DNA of 64,000 nt, from NCBI RefSeq assembly GCF_000282335.1, contig NZ_AKJM01000056.1:1-64000 (forward strand), read 5' to 3'. The translations under genes were made by a program, and so were the position numbers. Source of the stretch: Pseudomonas sp. GM48 (GTDB lineage: Bacteria > Pseudomonadota > Gammaproteobacteria > Pseudomonadales > Pseudomonadaceae). The notes beneath the pieces are model-generated. The model saw only the letters and a list, made by a program, of their open reading frames with translations. It was not told where the DNA came from and searched no databases. Below, in pieces: positions 27,213 to 37,575 of this stretch; the first letter of the stretch is position 1; each line of letters opens with the position of its first letter.

Positions 27213-27953
27213 TTACTGGGCGTTGAACGCCTGGCCGTTGATACCGGTGCTGTCCGGGCCCATCAGGTAAAGGTAGACCGGCATGATCTCCTCGGGCGTC
27301 GGGTTGTTCAGCGGATTTTCACCCGGGTAAGCCTGGGCGCGCATGCTGGTGCGAGTGGCGCCCGGGTTGATGCTGTTGGAGCGTACCGGGGCCACGGTAT
27401 CGACTTCGTCAGCCAGGGTTTGCATCAGGCCTTCGGTGGCGAACTTGGAGACACCGTAAGCACCCCAGTATGCGCGTCCCTTGCGGCCGACACTGCTGGA
27501 AGTGAACACAACCGAGGCATCCTGCGACAGCTTGAGCAATGGCAGCAGTGTGCTCGTGAGCATGAACATGGCATTGACGTTGACTTGCATGACCCGCATG
27601 AAGTTTTCGCCAGAAAGTTGCTCGATCGGCGTGCGCGGGCCGATGATCGAAGCATTGTGCAGCAGGCCGTCGAGATGCCCGAATTCGCTCTCGATCATTG
27701 CGGCCAGCTCATCGTACTGATGGGGCAGGGCGGTTTCGAGGTTGAACGGGATGACCGCCGCTTGTGGATGGCCGGCGGCTTCGATTTCGTCGTAAACCTG
27801 AGTCAGGTTGGCTTCGGACTTGCCCAGCAATAGTACGGTTGCGCCGTGGGCCGCGTAGGTTTTTGCCGCGGCGGCGCCGATGCCGCGTCCTGCGCCGGTG
27901 ACCAGAATGACCCGGTCCTTGAGCAGTTCGGGGCGGGCGGAATAATCAAACAT
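27213..27953 (-). CDS. yciK: YciK family short-chain oxidoreductase
   Basis: A 246-residue SDR closely matching YciK. The cofactor loop TGAGRGIG lies near residue 18 and the catalytic Tyr166 with Lys170 in YGVSK. Natural substrate is not established. The start at 27953 has TTGAGG before it and gives the family's MFDYSARPELL N-terminus; the longer open frame runs through a dispersed repeat. It is the last gene after mtaD, ubiG and mupP on the minus strand, separated from mupP by a 185-base gap carrying that repeat. Confidence 0.9.
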   Translation of the reverse strand: MFDYSARPELLKDRVILVTGAGRGIGAAAAKTYAAHGATVLLLGKSEANLTQVYDEIEAAGHPQAAVIPFNLETALPHQYDELAAMIESEFGHLDGLLHNASIIGPRTPIEQLSGENFMRVMQVNVNAMFMLTSTLLPLLKLSQDASVVFTSSSVGRKGRAYWGAYGVSKFATEGLMQTLADEVDTVAPVRSNSINPGATRTSMRAQAYPGENPLNNPTPEEIMPVYLYLMGPDSTGINGQAFNAQ

Positions 27954-27990
27954 AAAAAACCTCAACACAATTAATGCGGACACCGAAACC

Positions 27991-28124
27991 TGTGGCGAGG
28001 GAGCTTGCTCCCGCTCGGCTGCGAAGCAGTCGTAAAACCAGTCTATGCGGTGTGTCTGACAGAAATGCGGTTGCAGATGAAGGGGCCGCTCCGCGACCCA
28101 GCGGGAGCAAGCTCCCTCGCCACA
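27991..28124. repeat. Inverted repeat, GAGGGAGCTTGCTCCCGCT class
   Basis: Outer arms TGTGGCGAGGGAGCTTGCTC at 27991 and the inverse ending at 28124, with about 85 bases inside that include GCGAAGCAGTCGTAAAACC, a fragment also related to the repeat at the left end of the window. It lies between mupP and yciK. Confidence 0.85.
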
Positions 28125-28138
28125 AAATCTGATTCGAT

Positions 28139-28810
28139 TCAGCAGCCACAAAGCGCGCTATCGAGCACTTTGCGCAACTCCAGCGGGTGGTCGACAACCA
28201 CGTCCGCTCCCCAGTGACGCGGGTTATCGTCCGGGTGGATATAGCCGAAGGTCACCGCAGCAGTCTTGGTACCGGCATCACGGCCCGACTCGATGTCGCG
28301 CAAATCGTCGCCTACGAACAGCACGCTGGCGGGGTCCAGGTCGAGCATCTTGCAGGCCAGGATCAATGGCTCCGGATCCGGTTTGCTGTTCTTCACGTGA
28401 TCCGGGCAGATCAGCAGCGCCGAACGTTCGGCCAGCCCCAGCTGTTGCATGATCGGTTCGGCGAAACGCAATGGTTTGTTAGTGACCACGCCCCAGATCA
28501 GGTTGGCTTTTTCGATGTCGGCGAGCAATTCAGCCATGCCGTCGAACAGCTTGCTGTGAACGGCGCAACCCACGAGGTAGCGCTCCAGGAACTCCAGGCG
28601 CAACGCTTCGAAACCCGGCGATTCCGGGTCCATGGCGAAGGTCACTGCGACCATAGCCTTGGCGCCACCGGAAATCTCGTCGCGAATGTGCTTGTCGTTC
28701 ATCGGTGGCAAGCCGCGGTCGGCACGCATCGCCTGGCAGATCGCAATGAAGTCCGGCGCGGTGTCGAGCAGGGTGCCGTCCATGTCGAAAAGAACTGCTC
28801 TGATTGGCAT
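28139..28810 (-). CDS. mupP: N-acetylmuramic acid 6-phosphate phosphatase
   Basis: A 223-residue HAD hydrolase. Nucleophile Asp9 and acid Asp11 sit in FDMDGTLLD, the Thr of VTNKPLRF forms motif II, and KPDPEP plus [12 protein letters not shown] form motifs III and IV. By position directly after ubiG and by sequence it is MupP, which dephosphorylates MurNAc-6-P in the anhydro-sugar recycling path of pseudomonads and so affects intrinsic fosfomycin and beta-lactam responses. Older annotations call it phosphoglycolate phosphatase. Four bases separate it from ubiG. Confidence 0.9.
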   Translation of the reverse strand: MPIRAVLFDMDGTLLDTAPDFIAICQAMRADRGLPPMNDKHIRDEISGGAKAMVAVTFAMDPESPGFEALRLEFLERYLVGCAVHSKLFDGMAELLADIEKANLIWGVVTNKPLRFAEPIMQQLGLAERSALLICPDHVKNSKPDPEPLILACKMLDLDPASVLFVGDDLRDIESGRDAGTKTAAVTFGYIHPDDNPRHWGADVVVDHPLELRKVLDSALCGC

Positions 28811-28814
28811 CGGC

Positions 28815-29513
28815 TTACTCCTCGCGCAGGGTCTGGATCATGTAGTTGACGTCCACGTCAGCCGCCAGTTTGTAGTGCTTGGTCAGCGGGTTGTAGGTCA
28901 GGCCGATGATGTCCTTGACGGTCAGGCCGGCCATGCGGCTCCAGGCACCGAGTTCGGAAGGGCGGATGAATTTCTTGAAGTCGTGGGTGCCGCGCGGCAG
29001 CAGCTTCATGATGTATTCGGCGCCGACGATGGCGAACAGGTACGCCTTCGGGTTGCGGTTGATGGTGGAGAAGAACACCTGGCCGCCGGGCTTGACCATG
29101 CGGAAGCAGGCGCGGATCACCGAAGACGGGTCCGGCACGTGCTCAAGCATTTCCAGGCAGGTGACCACGTCGAACTGCTCGGGCATTTCCTCGGCCAGGG
29201 CTTCAGCGGTGATCTGCCGGTATTCGACGTTGACGCCCGACTCCAGTTGATGCAACTGGGCAACCGCCAGCGGCGCTTCGCCCATGTCGATACCCATGAC
29301 GGTCGCGCCGCGCTGGGCCATGGCTTCGCTGAGGATGCCGCCGCCGCAACCCACGTCGAGGACTTTTTTGCCGGCCAGGTTGACCCGTTCGTCAATCCAG
29401 TTGACCCGCAGCGGGTTGATGTCGTGCAGCGGTTTGAATTCGCTTTCGCGATCCCACCAGCGATGGGCCAGGGCCTCGAATTTGGCGATTTCGGCGTAGT
29501 CGACGTTGCTCAT
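28815..29513 (-). CDS. ubiG: Ubiquinone biosynthesis O-methyltransferase UbiG
   Basis: A 232-residue SAM-dependent methyltransferase for both O-methylation steps of ubiquinone synthesis. The SAM-binding loop [16 protein letters not shown] is near residue 50, followed by GIDMGEAPL and the [10 protein letters not shown] segment. The N-terminal [20 protein letters not shown] and the C-terminal DVNYMIQT are characteristic. It sits in the conserved order mtaD-ubiG-mupP-yciK. Confidence 0.96.
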   Translation of the reverse strand: MSNVDYAEIAKFEALAHRWWDRESEFKPLHDINPLRVNWIDERVNLAGKKVLDVGCGGGILSEAMAQRGATVMGIDMGEAPLAVAQLHQLESGVNVEYRQITAEALAEEMPEQFDVVTCLEMLEHVPDPSSVIRACFRMVKPGGQVFFSTINRNPKAYLFAIVGAEYIMKLLPRGTHDFKKFIRPSELGAWSRMAGLTVKDIIGLTYNPLTKHYKLAADVDVNYMIQTLREE

Positions 29514-29570
29514 GGTTTAAGTCCTCTAAAACTTGAAAAATCCTGTTGCCCCGGGTGTGTTCCGGGGTGC

Positions 29571-30905
29571 TTACGATTCGATACGGCCGCTGATGCGCTG
29601 GCCCCAGGCCTTCGCGACAGCGCCAAGCTGTTGTTCATCCAGGCGTGTCAGGCGACGGTCGTCGAGCAGTTGCTTGCCGGCCACCCAAAGGTGTTTCACG
29701 CAGTCCCGGCCGGTGGCGTATATAAGCTGCGAAACCGGGTCATAGACCGGCTGCTGGGCCAGGCCGGAGAGGTCGAAAGCCACCATGTCCGCGGCCTTGC
29801 CGATTTCCAGCGAGCCGGTTTCGGCCTCGATACCCAAAGCCCGGGCGCCGTTGAGGGTGGCCATGCGCAAGGCGCGATGGGCATCCAGCGCGGTGGCCGA
29901 GCCGGCGACAGCCTTGGCCAGCAGGGCCGCGGTGCGGGTTTCGCCGAGCAGGTCCAGGTCATTGTTGCTCGCCGCGCCGTCGGTGCCGACTGCGACATTG
30001 ACCCCGGCCTCCCACAAACGCTCAACGGGACAGAAGCCGCTGGCCAGCTTCAGGTTCGACTCCGGGCAATGAATCACATTGCTGTTGCTTTCTACCAGCA
30101 GTGCCAGGTCTTCATCGCTAATCTGGGTCATGTGCACCGCCTGGAAGCGCGGCCCCAGCAAGCCCAGGCGCGCCAGGCGGGCCAGCGGGCGTTCACCGCG
30201 CTGCTCGACCGATTGCTGCACCTCGAACGCTGTTTCATGCACGTGCATGTGGATCGAGGCGTCCAGTTCTTCGGCGATCACCCGGATTTTTTCCAGGTTT
30301 TCGTCGCCCACGGTGTAGGGTGCGTGGGGGCCGAAGGTGATTTTGATGCGCTCGTGGTGCTTGAGATCGCCAAACAGTTCAACGCCCTGACGAATGGCTT
30401 CGTCCGCCGTAGCGGCGCCCGGAATCGGGAAATCGAGGATTGGAATCGCGATTTGCGCGCGAATACCGCTGTTGTGCACGCGCTCACTGGCAACCTTAGG
30501 GAAGAAGTACATGTCAGAGAAACAGGTGATGCCACCTTTGATTTGCTCAGCGATGGCAAGGTCGGTGCCGTCGCGCACAAAGTCCTCGTCGACCCATTTG
30601 GCTTCGGCGGGCCAGATGTGGTTTTCCAGCCAGGTCATCAATGGCAGGTCATCGGCCAGGCCACGGAACAGCGTCATCGCCGCGTGCCCGTGGGCATTGA
30701 TCAGGCCGGGGCTGAGCAACATGTCGGGCAATTCGCGGATTTCGGTTGCGTTAAGCTTCAGGGCGGCAGAACGTGGGCCGATAAACACGATGCGTCCATC
30801 ACGGATGCCCACGCCATGTTCTTTGAGGACAACACCAGCGGGTTCGACGGGTACCAGCCAGGTCGGCAGCAACAACAGGTCGAGCGCAGCGGCAGTGTTC
30901 GGCAT
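29571..30905 (-). CDS. mtaD: Methylthioadenosine / S-adenosylhomocysteine deaminase
   Basis: A 444-residue TRZ/ATZ-type amidohydrolase. Metal ligands are visible in [14 protein letters not shown] (HxH), the middle [10 protein letters not shown] stretch and [13 protein letters not shown] (metal Asp). In P. aeruginosa the orthologue deaminates methylthioadenosine to methylthioinosine, feeding the unusual salvage path that then uses a methylthioinosine phosphorylase. The start at 30905 is set by homology-like N-terminus [14 protein letters not shown]; the open frame runs 600 bases further into the divergent mtnA and is not coding. Divergent mtnA begins 108 bases away. Confidence 0.9.
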   Translation of the reverse strand: MPNTAAALDLLLLPTWLVPVEPAGVVLKEHGVGIRDGRIVFIGPRSAALKLNATEIRELPDMLLSPGLINAHGHAAMTLFRGLADDLPLMTWLENHIWPAEAKWVDEDFVRDGTDLAIAEQIKGGITCFSDMYFFPKVASERVHNSGIRAQIAIPILDFPIPGAATADEAIRQGVELFGDLKHHERIKITFGPHAPYTVGDENLEKIRVIAEELDASIHMHVHETAFEVQQSVEQRGERPLARLARLGLLGPRFQAVHMTQISDEDLALLVESNSNVIHCPESNLKLASGFCPVERLWEAGVNVAVGTDGAASNNDLDLLGETRTAALLAKAVAGSATALDAHRALRMATLNGARALGIEAETGSLEIGKAADMVAFDLSGLAQQPVYDPVSQLIYATGRDCVKHLWVAGKQLLDDRRLTRLDEQQLGAVAKAWGQRISGRIES

Positions 30906-31013
30906 CGAGGGTCGGTTCCAGTGCTTTTGTAAAGGATGGCGAAGTATACCCGAGCGTCTTCGCGGGGGGATCGCTATAATCGGCGGCTTTTGTTCATGAG
31001 TGCGGGGTGAGGG

Positions 31014-32090
31014 ATGCGCGATCGACTGTTGGCTGCGGAAAAGGTAAAGGCCATCGATTGGCGTGATGGCGCTCTCCATCTGCTGGATCAGCGTATTTTG
31101 CCGTTCGAGGAAACCTGGATCGCCTACACCAGCGCCGCTGGCGTGGCCGAGGCCATTCGCTCGATGGTGGTGCGCGGTGCTCCGGCGATTGGTATCAGTG
31201 CCGCCTATGGCATTGTGCTGGCGGCGCGCGCCCGGATTGCCGAAGGCGGCGACTGGTACGCAGCGCTGGAAGAGGATTTTGCGCTGTTGGCCGATTCCCG
31301 TCCTACCGCCGTTAACCTGTTCTGGGCGCTGGGCCGCATGCACGACCGGCTGGATCGCCTGAAAGACAATGCCGATCCGCTGGAGGTGCTGGAGGCCGAG
31401 GCCATTGCCATTCACGAAAGTGATCGCGAAGCCAACCTGACCATGGCGCAACTGGGTGTCGATCTGATCCGCAAGCATCAGGGCAACGCCCAGGCGATCC
31501 TGACCCACTGCAACACCGGCGCGCTGGCCACGGGCGGCTTCGGCACGGCGCTGGGGGTGATTCGTGCTGCGTTCATCGAGGGCATGGTCGAACGAGTGTA
31601 TGTCGACGAAACCCGCCCATGGCTGCAGGGCTCACGGCTGACCGCCTGGGAACTGGCCAATGAAGGTATTCCCGTGACCCTCAATGTCGATTCCGCCGCG
31701 GCGCATATCATGAAGACCAAAGGCCCTACCTGGGTCATCGTCGGCGCTGACCGGATCACTGCCAATGGCGATGTGGCCAACAAGATCGGTACCTATCAAC
31801 TGGCCGTCAACGCCATGCACCACGGTGTGCGCTTCATGGTGGTGGCGCCCAGTTCGACCATTGACATGCACCTGGCCAGCGGTGACGACATTCCGATTGA
31901 GGAGCGTGACGGCCGGGAGTTGCTGGATGTCGGCGGCAAGCGAGTCGGGGCCGATGTCGATGCCTTTAACCCGGTGTTCGATGTAACTCCGGCAGACCTG
32001 ATCGATGTCATCGTTACCGAAAAAGGCATCGTTGAGCGCCCGGATACGGCGAAAATGGCGCAGTTGATGTGCCGCAAACGTCTGCATTGA
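31014..32090 (+). CDS. mtnA: S-methyl-5-thioribose-1-phosphate isomerase
   Basis: A 358-residue aldose-ketose isomerase of the eIF2B-like family in methionine salvage. Catalytic Cys166 sits in [12 protein letters not shown] and Asp246 in VGADRI. Early [17 protein letters not shown] and the C-terminal [13 protein letters not shown] motifs are typical. It acts two steps after the divergent mtaD product, so the pair shares one 108-base promoter region. A REP element and then gyrA follow. Confidence 0.95.
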   Translation: MRDRLLAAEKVKAIDWRDGALHLLDQRILPFEETWIAYTSAAGVAEAIRSMVVRGAPAIGISAAYGIVLAARARIAEGGDWYAALEEDFALLADSRPTAVNLFWALGRMHDRLDRLKDNADPLEVLEAEAIAIHESDREANLTMAQLGVDLIRKHQGNAQAILTHCNTGALATGGFGTALGVIRAAFIEGMVERVYVDETRPWLQGSRLTAWELANEGIPVTLNVDSAAAHIMKTKGPTWVIVGADRITANGDVANKIGTYQLAVNAMHHGVRFMVVAPSSTIDMHLASGDDIPIEERDGRELLDVGGKRVGADVDAFNPVFDVTPADLIDVIVTEKGIVERPDTAKMAQLMCRKRLH

Positions 32091-32114
32091 TGATTCAGGG
32101 TGCCTGATACATTG

Positions 32115-32199
32115 CCTTCGCGAGCAAGCCCGCTCCCACACTCGACCTGGTCTAACTGGAGAACTCGGTCAAATGTGGGAGCGGGCTTGCTCGCGAAGA
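32115..32199. repeat. REP doublet, GAGCGGGCTTGCTCGCGA class
   Basis: Inverted units at 32115-32140 and 32174-32199 around 33 bases. It occupies the first part of the 436-base mtnA-gyrA gap; the rest (32200-32526) is gyrA leader and promoter region with no supported gene. Confidence 0.9.
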
Positions 32200-32526
32200 G
32201 GCCCTGATGGCCAGCAAAAAATCCCCTATTTAGTCCGAGAATCTTCAATTAATAAGGCTCTAAGCCTCTCTCGTCCCCTTCAAGCCTGTCACCGGTCAAC
32301 TAACTACTCTCCATGCGCATCTAGGGGATAGGTGCGTGGCGGCTCTTGTGATAACATCCGGCGGTTTCCAGAGTTGCCCCACGGGGTGACCTTTACTGCG
32401 CAGATCCATGGCATAACTCGTTGATTTGTCGTAAGTCGGTACATGGCACTCAGCCTGTATCGGCGAGCTTCGTTGGTCCCATATGGATGTGACGAAGTTT
32501 CACCAGAAAAAGGAATCAGGCTTCTC

Positions 32527-35181
32527 ATGGGCGAACTGGCCAAAGAAATCCTCCCGGTCAATATCGAAGACGAGCTGAAGCAGTCCTACCTCGACTACGC
32601 GATGAGCGTAATTGTCGGGCGGGCACTGCCGGATGCGCGCGATGGCTTGAAGCCCGTGCACCGGCGTGTGCTGTTCGCGATGAGCGAGCTGGGCAACGAC
32701 TTCAACAAGCCGTACAAGAAATCTGCCCGTGTTGTCGGTGACGTGATCGGTAAGTATCACCCGCACGGTGATACCGCGGTGTACGACACCATCGTTCGGA
32801 TGGCGCAGCCATTCTCCCTGCGCTACCTGCTGGTAGACGGCCAGGGCAACTTCGGTTCGGTGGACGGCGACAACGCCGCAGCCATGCGATACACCGAAGT
32901 GCGCATGACCAAGCTGGCGCACGAGCTGCTGGCCGACCTGCATAAAGAAACCGTGGACTGGGTGCCGAACTACGACGGCACCGAAATGATCCCGGCGGTC
33001 ATGCCGACCCGTATTCCCAACCTGTTGGTCAACGGCTCCAGCGGTATCGCCGTGGGTATGGCGACCAACATTCCGCCGCACAACCTCGGTGAAGTCATCG
33101 ACGGTTGCCTGGCGCTCATCGACAACCCCGAGCTGACCGTCGACGAGCTGATGCAATACATCCCCGGTCCGGACTTCCCGACCGCTGCGATCATCAACGG
33201 TCGCGCCGGCATCATCGAAGCCTACCGCACCGGTCGCGGCCGCATTTACATGCGCGCCCGCTCGATGATCGAAGACATCGACAAGGTCGGTGGCCGTCAG
33301 CAGATCGTCATCACCGAACTCCCATACCAGCTGAACAAGGCGCGTCTGATCGAAAAGATCGCCGAGCTGGTCAAAGAGAAGAAGCTCGAAGGCATCACCG
33401 AACTGCGCGACGAGTCCGACAAGGACGGTATGCGCGTCGTGATCGAACTGCGTCGCGGCGAAGTGCCTGAGGTGATCCTCAACAACCTCTACGCCCAGAC
33501 CCAGCTGCAAGCGGTGTTCGGCATCAACATCGTCGCGCTGATCGACGGCCGTCCGCGGATCCTGAACCTTAAGGATCTGCTGGAAGCCTTCGTGCGTCAC
33601 CGTCGCGAAGTGGTTACCCGTCGTACCGTGTTCGAACTGCGCAAGGCGCGCGAGCGTGGCCACATTCTTGAAGGTCAAGCGGTTGCCCTGTCGAACATCG
33701 ACCCGGTCATCGCACTGATCAAGGCATCGCCAACGCCATCGGAAGCCAAGGAAGCGCTGGTCAGCACCCCTTGGGAATCCTCGGCTGTGGTGGCGATGGT
33801 CGAGCGTGCCGGCGCCGATTCGTGCCGTCCGGAAAACCTCGATCCGCAATACGGTCTGCGCGACGGCAAGTACTTCCTGTCGCCGGAACAGGCGCAAGCC
33901 ATTCTGGAACTGCGTCTGCACCGCCTGACCGGTCTGGAGCACGAAAAGCTGCTGGCCGAGTATCAAGAGATCCTCAACCAGATCGGCGAACTGATCCGCA
34001 TCCTCAACAGCGCCACGCGCCTGATGGAAGTGATCCGCGAAGAGCTGGAAGTGATTCGCGCGGAATACGGCGACGTACGTCGCACCGAGATTCTCGATGC
34101 CCGTCTCGACCTGACCCTGGGTGACATGATCCCGGAAGAAGAGCGCGTCGTGACCATTTCCCACGGTGGCTACGCCAAGACCCAGCCGCTGGCTGCGTAC
34201 CAGGCCCAGCGTCGTGGCGGTAAAGGCAAGTCGGCCACCGGCGTCAAGGATGAGGATTACATCGCTCACCTGCTGGTTGCCAACAGCCACACCACGCTGC
34301 TGCTGTTCTCCAGCAAGGGCAAGGTGTACTGGCTGAAGACCTACGAAATCCCTGAAGCGTCCCGCGCTGCCCGTGGTCGTCCGCTGGTCAACCTGCTGCC
34401 GCTGGATGACGGTGAATACATCACCACCATGCTGCCGGTCGAGGAATACACCGAAGGTCACTACATCTTCATGGCCACCGCCAACGGCACCGTGAAGAAG
34501 ACCCCGCTGGAATCCTTCAGCCGTCAACGCAGCGTTGGTCTGATCGCCTTGGAGCTGGATGAAGGCGACGTATTGATCAGCGCAGCCATCACCGATGGCG
34601 AGCGCGAAGTGATGTTGTTCTCCGACGGCGGCAAAGTGACCCGCTTCAAGGAATCCGACGTTCGCGCCATGGGCCGTACCGCCCGCGGTGTGCGCGGCAT
34701 GCGTCTGCCGGAAGGCCAGAAGCTGATTTCCATGCTGATCCCGGAAGAAGGCAGCCAGATCCTCACCGCTTCCGAGCGTGGTTTCGGCAAGCGTACGGCG
34801 ATCACCGAGTTCCCTGAGTACAAGCGTGGCGGTCAGGGCGTTATCGCCATGGTCAGCAACGAGCGTAACGGCCGTCTGGTCGGTGCGGTTCAGGTGCTCG
34901 ACGGCGAGGAAATCATGCTGATTTCCGATCAGGGCACCCTGGTGCGCACCCGTGTCGACGAAGTGTCCAGCCTGGGCCGTAACACCCAGGGCGTGACCTT
35001 GATCAAGCTGGCCAACGATGAAACGCTGGTTGGGCTGGAGCGGGTTCAGGAACCGTCGGAAGTCGAAGGTGAAGAACTCGAAGGTGAAGAGGGTGACGGG
35101 TTTGTCGGAGAGGTCGTAATTGCCGACGTTGCCGAAGACCAGCAACTCGACGCCGCTGCTGACGAAGAACCACAGGAATAA
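32527..35181 (+). CDS. gyrA: DNA gyrase subunit A
   Basis: An 884-residue type II topoisomerase subunit that breaks and rejoins DNA. The catalytic Tyr122 is in MRYTEV, numbering exactly as in E. coli. The quinolone-determining region reads [11 protein letters not shown] with Thr83 and Asp87; Thr83 is the usual residue in Pseudomonas, so no resistance change is seen. The C-terminal domain contains the GyrA box QRRGGKGK near residue 560, needed for DNA wrapping, and ends in an acidic tail. The start at 32527 matches the conserved [19 protein letters not shown]-terminus; AAGGA lies about 12 bases upstream. Confidence 0.98.
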   Translation: MGELAKEILPVNIEDELKQSYLDYAMSVIVGRALPDARDGLKPVHRRVLFAMSELGNDFNKPYKKSARVVGDVIGKYHPHGDTAVYDTIVRMAQPFSLRYLLVDGQGNFGSVDGDNAAAMRYTEVRMTKLAHELLADLHKETVDWVPNYDGTEMIPAVMPTRIPNLLVNGSSGIAVGMATNIPPHNLGEVIDGCLALIDNPELTVDELMQYIPGPDFPTAAIINGRAGIIEAYRTGRGRIYMRARSMIEDIDKVGGRQQIVITELPYQLNKARLIEKIAELVKEKKLEGITELRDESDKDGMRVVIELRRGEVPEVILNNLYAQTQLQAVFGINIVALIDGRPRILNLKDLLEAFVRHRREVVTRRTVFELRKARERGHILEGQAVALSNIDPVIALIKASPTPSEAKEALVSTPWESSAVVAMVERAGADSCRPENLDPQYGLRDGKYFLSPEQAQAILELRLHRLTGLEHEKLLAEYQEILNQIGELIRILNSATRLMEVIREELEVIRAEYGDVRRTEILDARLDLTLGDMIPEEERVVTISHGGYAKTQPLAAYQAQRRGGKGKSATGVKDEDYIAHLLVANSHTTLLLFSSKGKVYWLKTYEIPEASRAARGRPLVNLLPLDDGEYITTMLPVEEYTEGHYIFMATANGTVKKTPLESFSRQRSVGLIALELDEGDVLISAAITDGEREVMLFSDGGKVTRFKESDVRAMGRTARGVRGMRLPEGQKLISMLIPEEGSQILTASERGFGKRTAITEFPEYKRGGQGVIAMVSNERNGRLVGAVQVLDGEEIMLISDQGTLVRTRVDEVSSLGRNTQGVTLIKLANDETLVGLERVQEPSEVEGEELEGEEGDGFVGEVVIADVAEDQQLDAAADEEPQE

Positions 35182-35191
35182 GCGGGTAAGC

Positions 35192-35227
35192 AGGGGGCGG
35201 ATGAAAATTCGCCCCCTTGTTGTTTGT
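35192..35227 (+). terminator. Terminator or attenuator after gyrA
   Basis: AGGGGGCG and CGCCCCCT form an 8-bp stem with a 10-base loop followed by TGTTGTTTGT. The T run is interrupted, so read-through into serC is possible. Confidence 0.7.
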
Positions 35228-35251
35228 CCGTACGGAAATACTGAAATCCCA

Positions 35252-35351
35252 TGTAGGAGCGAGCTTGCTCGCGATGGTCGTCAACGATAACGCAGGGCGT
35301 CTGGTGCACCCTTGTGCTCTCAGGTTTTTCGCGAGCAAGCTCGCTCCTACA
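35252..35351. repeat. REP variant, GTAGGAGCGAGCTTGCTCGCGA class
   Basis: TGTAGGAGCGAGCTTGCTCG at 35252 and its inverse ending at 35351 enclose about 48 bases. It is a sequence variant (GAGCGAG for GAGCGGG) of the other REP copies and lies between gyrA and serC. Confidence 0.88.
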
Positions 35352-35382
35352 GTGATACCACCAAATCAGAGCGAGATTGGAT

Positions 35383-36468
35383 GTGAGCAAGAGAGCCTAT
35401 AACTTCTGTGCCGGTCCTGCGGCGCTTCCCGAAGCTGTCCTGCAGCGCGCCCAGGGTGAACTCCTCGACTGGCACGGCAAGGGCCTGTCGGTTATGGAAA
35501 TGAGCCATCGCAGCGATGAGTTCGTGTCCATTGCCACCAAGGCCGAGCAGGATCTGCGTGATCTGCTGAATATCCCCTCGAACTATAAAGTGCTGTTCCT
35601 GCAAGGTGGCGCCAGCCAGCAATTTGCTCAGATTCCTCTGAACCTGTTGCCGGAAAACGGCTCTGCCGACTATATCGACACCGGTATCTGGTCGCAGAAA
35701 GCCATCGAAGAAGCTTCGCGCTTCGGCCACGTCAACGTTGCCGGCACCGCCAAGCCCTACGACTATTTCGCCATTCCCGGCCAGAACGAATGGACGCTGT
35801 CGAAAGACGCGGCTTACGTTCATTACGCGCCGAACGAAACCATTGGCGGCCTGGAATTCCAATGGATTCCCGAGACCGGTGACGTTCCGCTGGTGGCTGA
35901 CATGTCCTCCGACATCCTGTCGCGTCCGGTGGATGTTTCGCGTTTCGGCATGATCTACGCCGGCGCGCAGAAAAACATCGGCCCGAGCGGCATCGTGGTC
36001 AACATCGTTCGCGAAGACCTGCTGGGCAACGCCCGCTCCATTTGCCCGACTATGCTCAATTACAAGGTCGCGGCCGACAACGGCTCGATGTACAACACAC
36101 CGCCAACCCTGGCGTGGTACTTGTCCGGCCTGGTGTTCGAGTGGCTGAAAGAGCAGGGCGGTGTCGAAGCCATCGGCAAGCTCAATGAAGTCAAGCAGCG
36201 CACGCTGTATAGCTTCATCGATGCCAGCGGCCTGTACAGCAACCCGATCAACAAGTCGGACCGCTCGTGGATGAACGTGCCATTCCGCCTGGCAGATGAT
36301 CGTCTGGACAAGCCGTTCCTGGCCGGTGCCGACGAGCGTGGTCTGTTGAACCTCAAGGGTCACCGTTCCGTGGGCGGTATGCGCGCCTCCATCTATAACG
36401 CCGTCGACATCAACGCCGTCAACGCGCTGGTTTCGTACATGGCAGAGTTCGAGAAGGAACACGGCTAA
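35383..36468 (+). CDS. serC: 3-phosphoserine/phosphohydroxythreonine aminotransferase
   Basis: A 361-residue PLP enzyme making phosphoserine and the pyridoxine precursor. The PLP lysine is Lys197 in YAGAQKNIGPSG. The start is GTG at 35383, giving the conserved MSKRAYNFCAGPAALP N-terminus; an ATG two bases earlier is in another frame and stops at once. The stop overlaps the ATG of pheA (TAATG), so translation is coupled. Confidence 0.95.
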   Translation: MSKRAYNFCAGPAALPEAVLQRAQGELLDWHGKGLSVMEMSHRSDEFVSIATKAEQDLRDLLNIPSNYKVLFLQGGASQQFAQIPLNLLPENGSADYIDTGIWSQKAIEEASRFGHVNVAGTAKPYDYFAIPGQNEWTLSKDAAYVHYAPNETIGGLEFQWIPETGDVPLVADMSSDILSRPVDVSRFGMIYAGAQKNIGPSGIVVNIVREDLLGNARSICPTMLNYKVAADNGSMYNTPPTLAWYLSGLVFEWLKEQGGVEAIGKLNEVKQRTLYSFIDASGLYSNPINKSDRSWMNVPFRLADDRLDKPFLAGADERGLLNLKGHRSVGGMRASIYNAVDINAVNALVSYMAEFEKEHG

Positions 36469-37562
36469 TGTCTGAGCAAGAACTCAAGGCACTGCGTCTG
36501 CGCATTGATGCCCTGGACGAAAAGGTCCTGGAGCTGATCAGTGAGCGTGCGCGCTGCGCCCAGGAAGTCGCGCGAGTAAAGATGGCCTCGCTGGCCGAAG
36601 GCGAAGTGCCGGTGTTCTATCGTCCTGAGCGTGAAGCTCAGGTGCTCAAGCGTGTCATGGAGCGCAATCAGGGGCCGCTGGGCAACGAAGAGATGGCGCG
36701 GTTGTTCCGCGAAATCATGTCTTCGTGCCTGGCGCTCGAGCAGCCGCTGAAAGTGGCGTACCTCGGTCCTGAGGGCACCTTCACCCAAGCGGCGGCCATG
36801 AAGCACTTCGGCCACGCCGTGATCAGCAAGCCGATGGCGGCGATCGACGAAGTATTCCGTGAAGTGGCAGCCGGTGCGGTGAATTTTGGCGTGGTGCCGG
36901 TGGAAAACTCTACCGAGGGTGCGGTCAACCACACTCTCGACAGCTTCCTCGAACACGACATGGTGATCTGCGGCGAAGTCGAGCTGCGTATCCACCATCA
37001 CCTGTTGGTCGGTGAAAATACCAAGACCGACAGCATTAGCCGTATTTATTCCCACGCCCAATCACTGGCCCAGTGTCGCAAGTGGCTGGATGCCCATTAC
37101 CCGAATGTCGAGCGCGTGGCGGTGTCCAGCAACGCCGAAGCCGCCAAGCGGGTCAAGGGCGAGTGGAACTCGGCGGCGATTGCCGGCGACATGGCGGCCG
37201 ATCTGTATGGGCTGACCCGATTGGCCGAGAAGATCGAGGATCGCCCGGATAACTCCACGCGTTTCCTCATGATCGGCAATCAGGAAGTGCCGCCGACCGG
37301 CGACGACAAGACATCCATCATCGTTTCGATGAGCAACAAGCCCGGTGCGCTTCATGAGTTGCTGGTGCCGTTCCACGACAATGGCATCGACCTGACGCGA
37401 ATCGAGACTCGTCCGTCGCGCAGCGGTAAATGGACCTACGTGTTCTTCATCGATTTCGTCGGCCACCATCGCGACCCGCTGGTCAAAGGGGTGCTGGAAA
37501 AGATCAGTCAGGAAGCAGTGGCACTCAAAGTGCTGGGTTCCTACCCGAAAGCAGTTCTCTAA
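36468..37562 (+). CDS. pheA: P-protein: chorismate mutase / prephenate dehydratase
   Basis: A 364-residue bifunctional enzyme of phenylalanine synthesis. Chorismate mutase occupies about residues 1-90 (LRLRIDALDEKVLELISERA). Prephenate dehydratase follows with YLGPEGTFTQAAA and VPVENSTEGAVNHTLD and the catalytic Thr in STRFLMIG. The C-terminal ACT domain has GALHELLVPF and ESRP-like ETRPSRSGKW, the phenylalanine feedback site. hisC starts 14 bases later. Confidence 0.97.
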   Translation: MSEQELKALRLRIDALDEKVLELISERARCAQEVARVKMASLAEGEVPVFYRPEREAQVLKRVMERNQGPLGNEEMARLFREIMSSCLALEQPLKVAYLGPEGTFTQAAAMKHFGHAVISKPMAAIDEVFREVAAGAVNFGVVPVENSTEGAVNHTLDSFLEHDMVICGEVELRIHHHLLVGENTKTDSISRIYSHAQSLAQCRKWLDAHYPNVERVAVSSNAEAAKRVKGEWNSAAIAGDMAADLYGLTRLAEKIEDRPDNSTRFLMIGNQEVPPTGDDKTSIIVSMSNKPGALHELLVPFHDNGIDLTRIETRPSRSGKWTYVFFIDFVGHHRDPLVKGVLEKISQEAVALKVLGSYPKAVL

Positions 37563-37575
37563 GGGGCGGTAGCAA

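Noticed and set aside
28632..30932. 766-codon plus-strand open frame
   Set aside because: Antisense to ubiG and mtaD; no motif and an Ala/Gly/His/Gln-rich shadow composition.
32770..32787. GyrA Thr83 as a quinolone-resistance change
   Set aside because: Thr is the usual residue at position 83 in Pseudomonas, and Asp87 is intact.
32500..35145. 881-codon minus-strand open frame antisense to gyrA
   Set aside because: Arises from codon bias of gyrA; no domain features.
37565..37573. GGCGGTAGC, identical to the ops/JUMPstart core that recruits RfaH before O-antigen operons
   Set aside because: It lies 15 bases downstream of pheA and overlaps the hisC ribosome-site region, not the O-antigen locus; a chance match in a GC-rich spacer is likelier.
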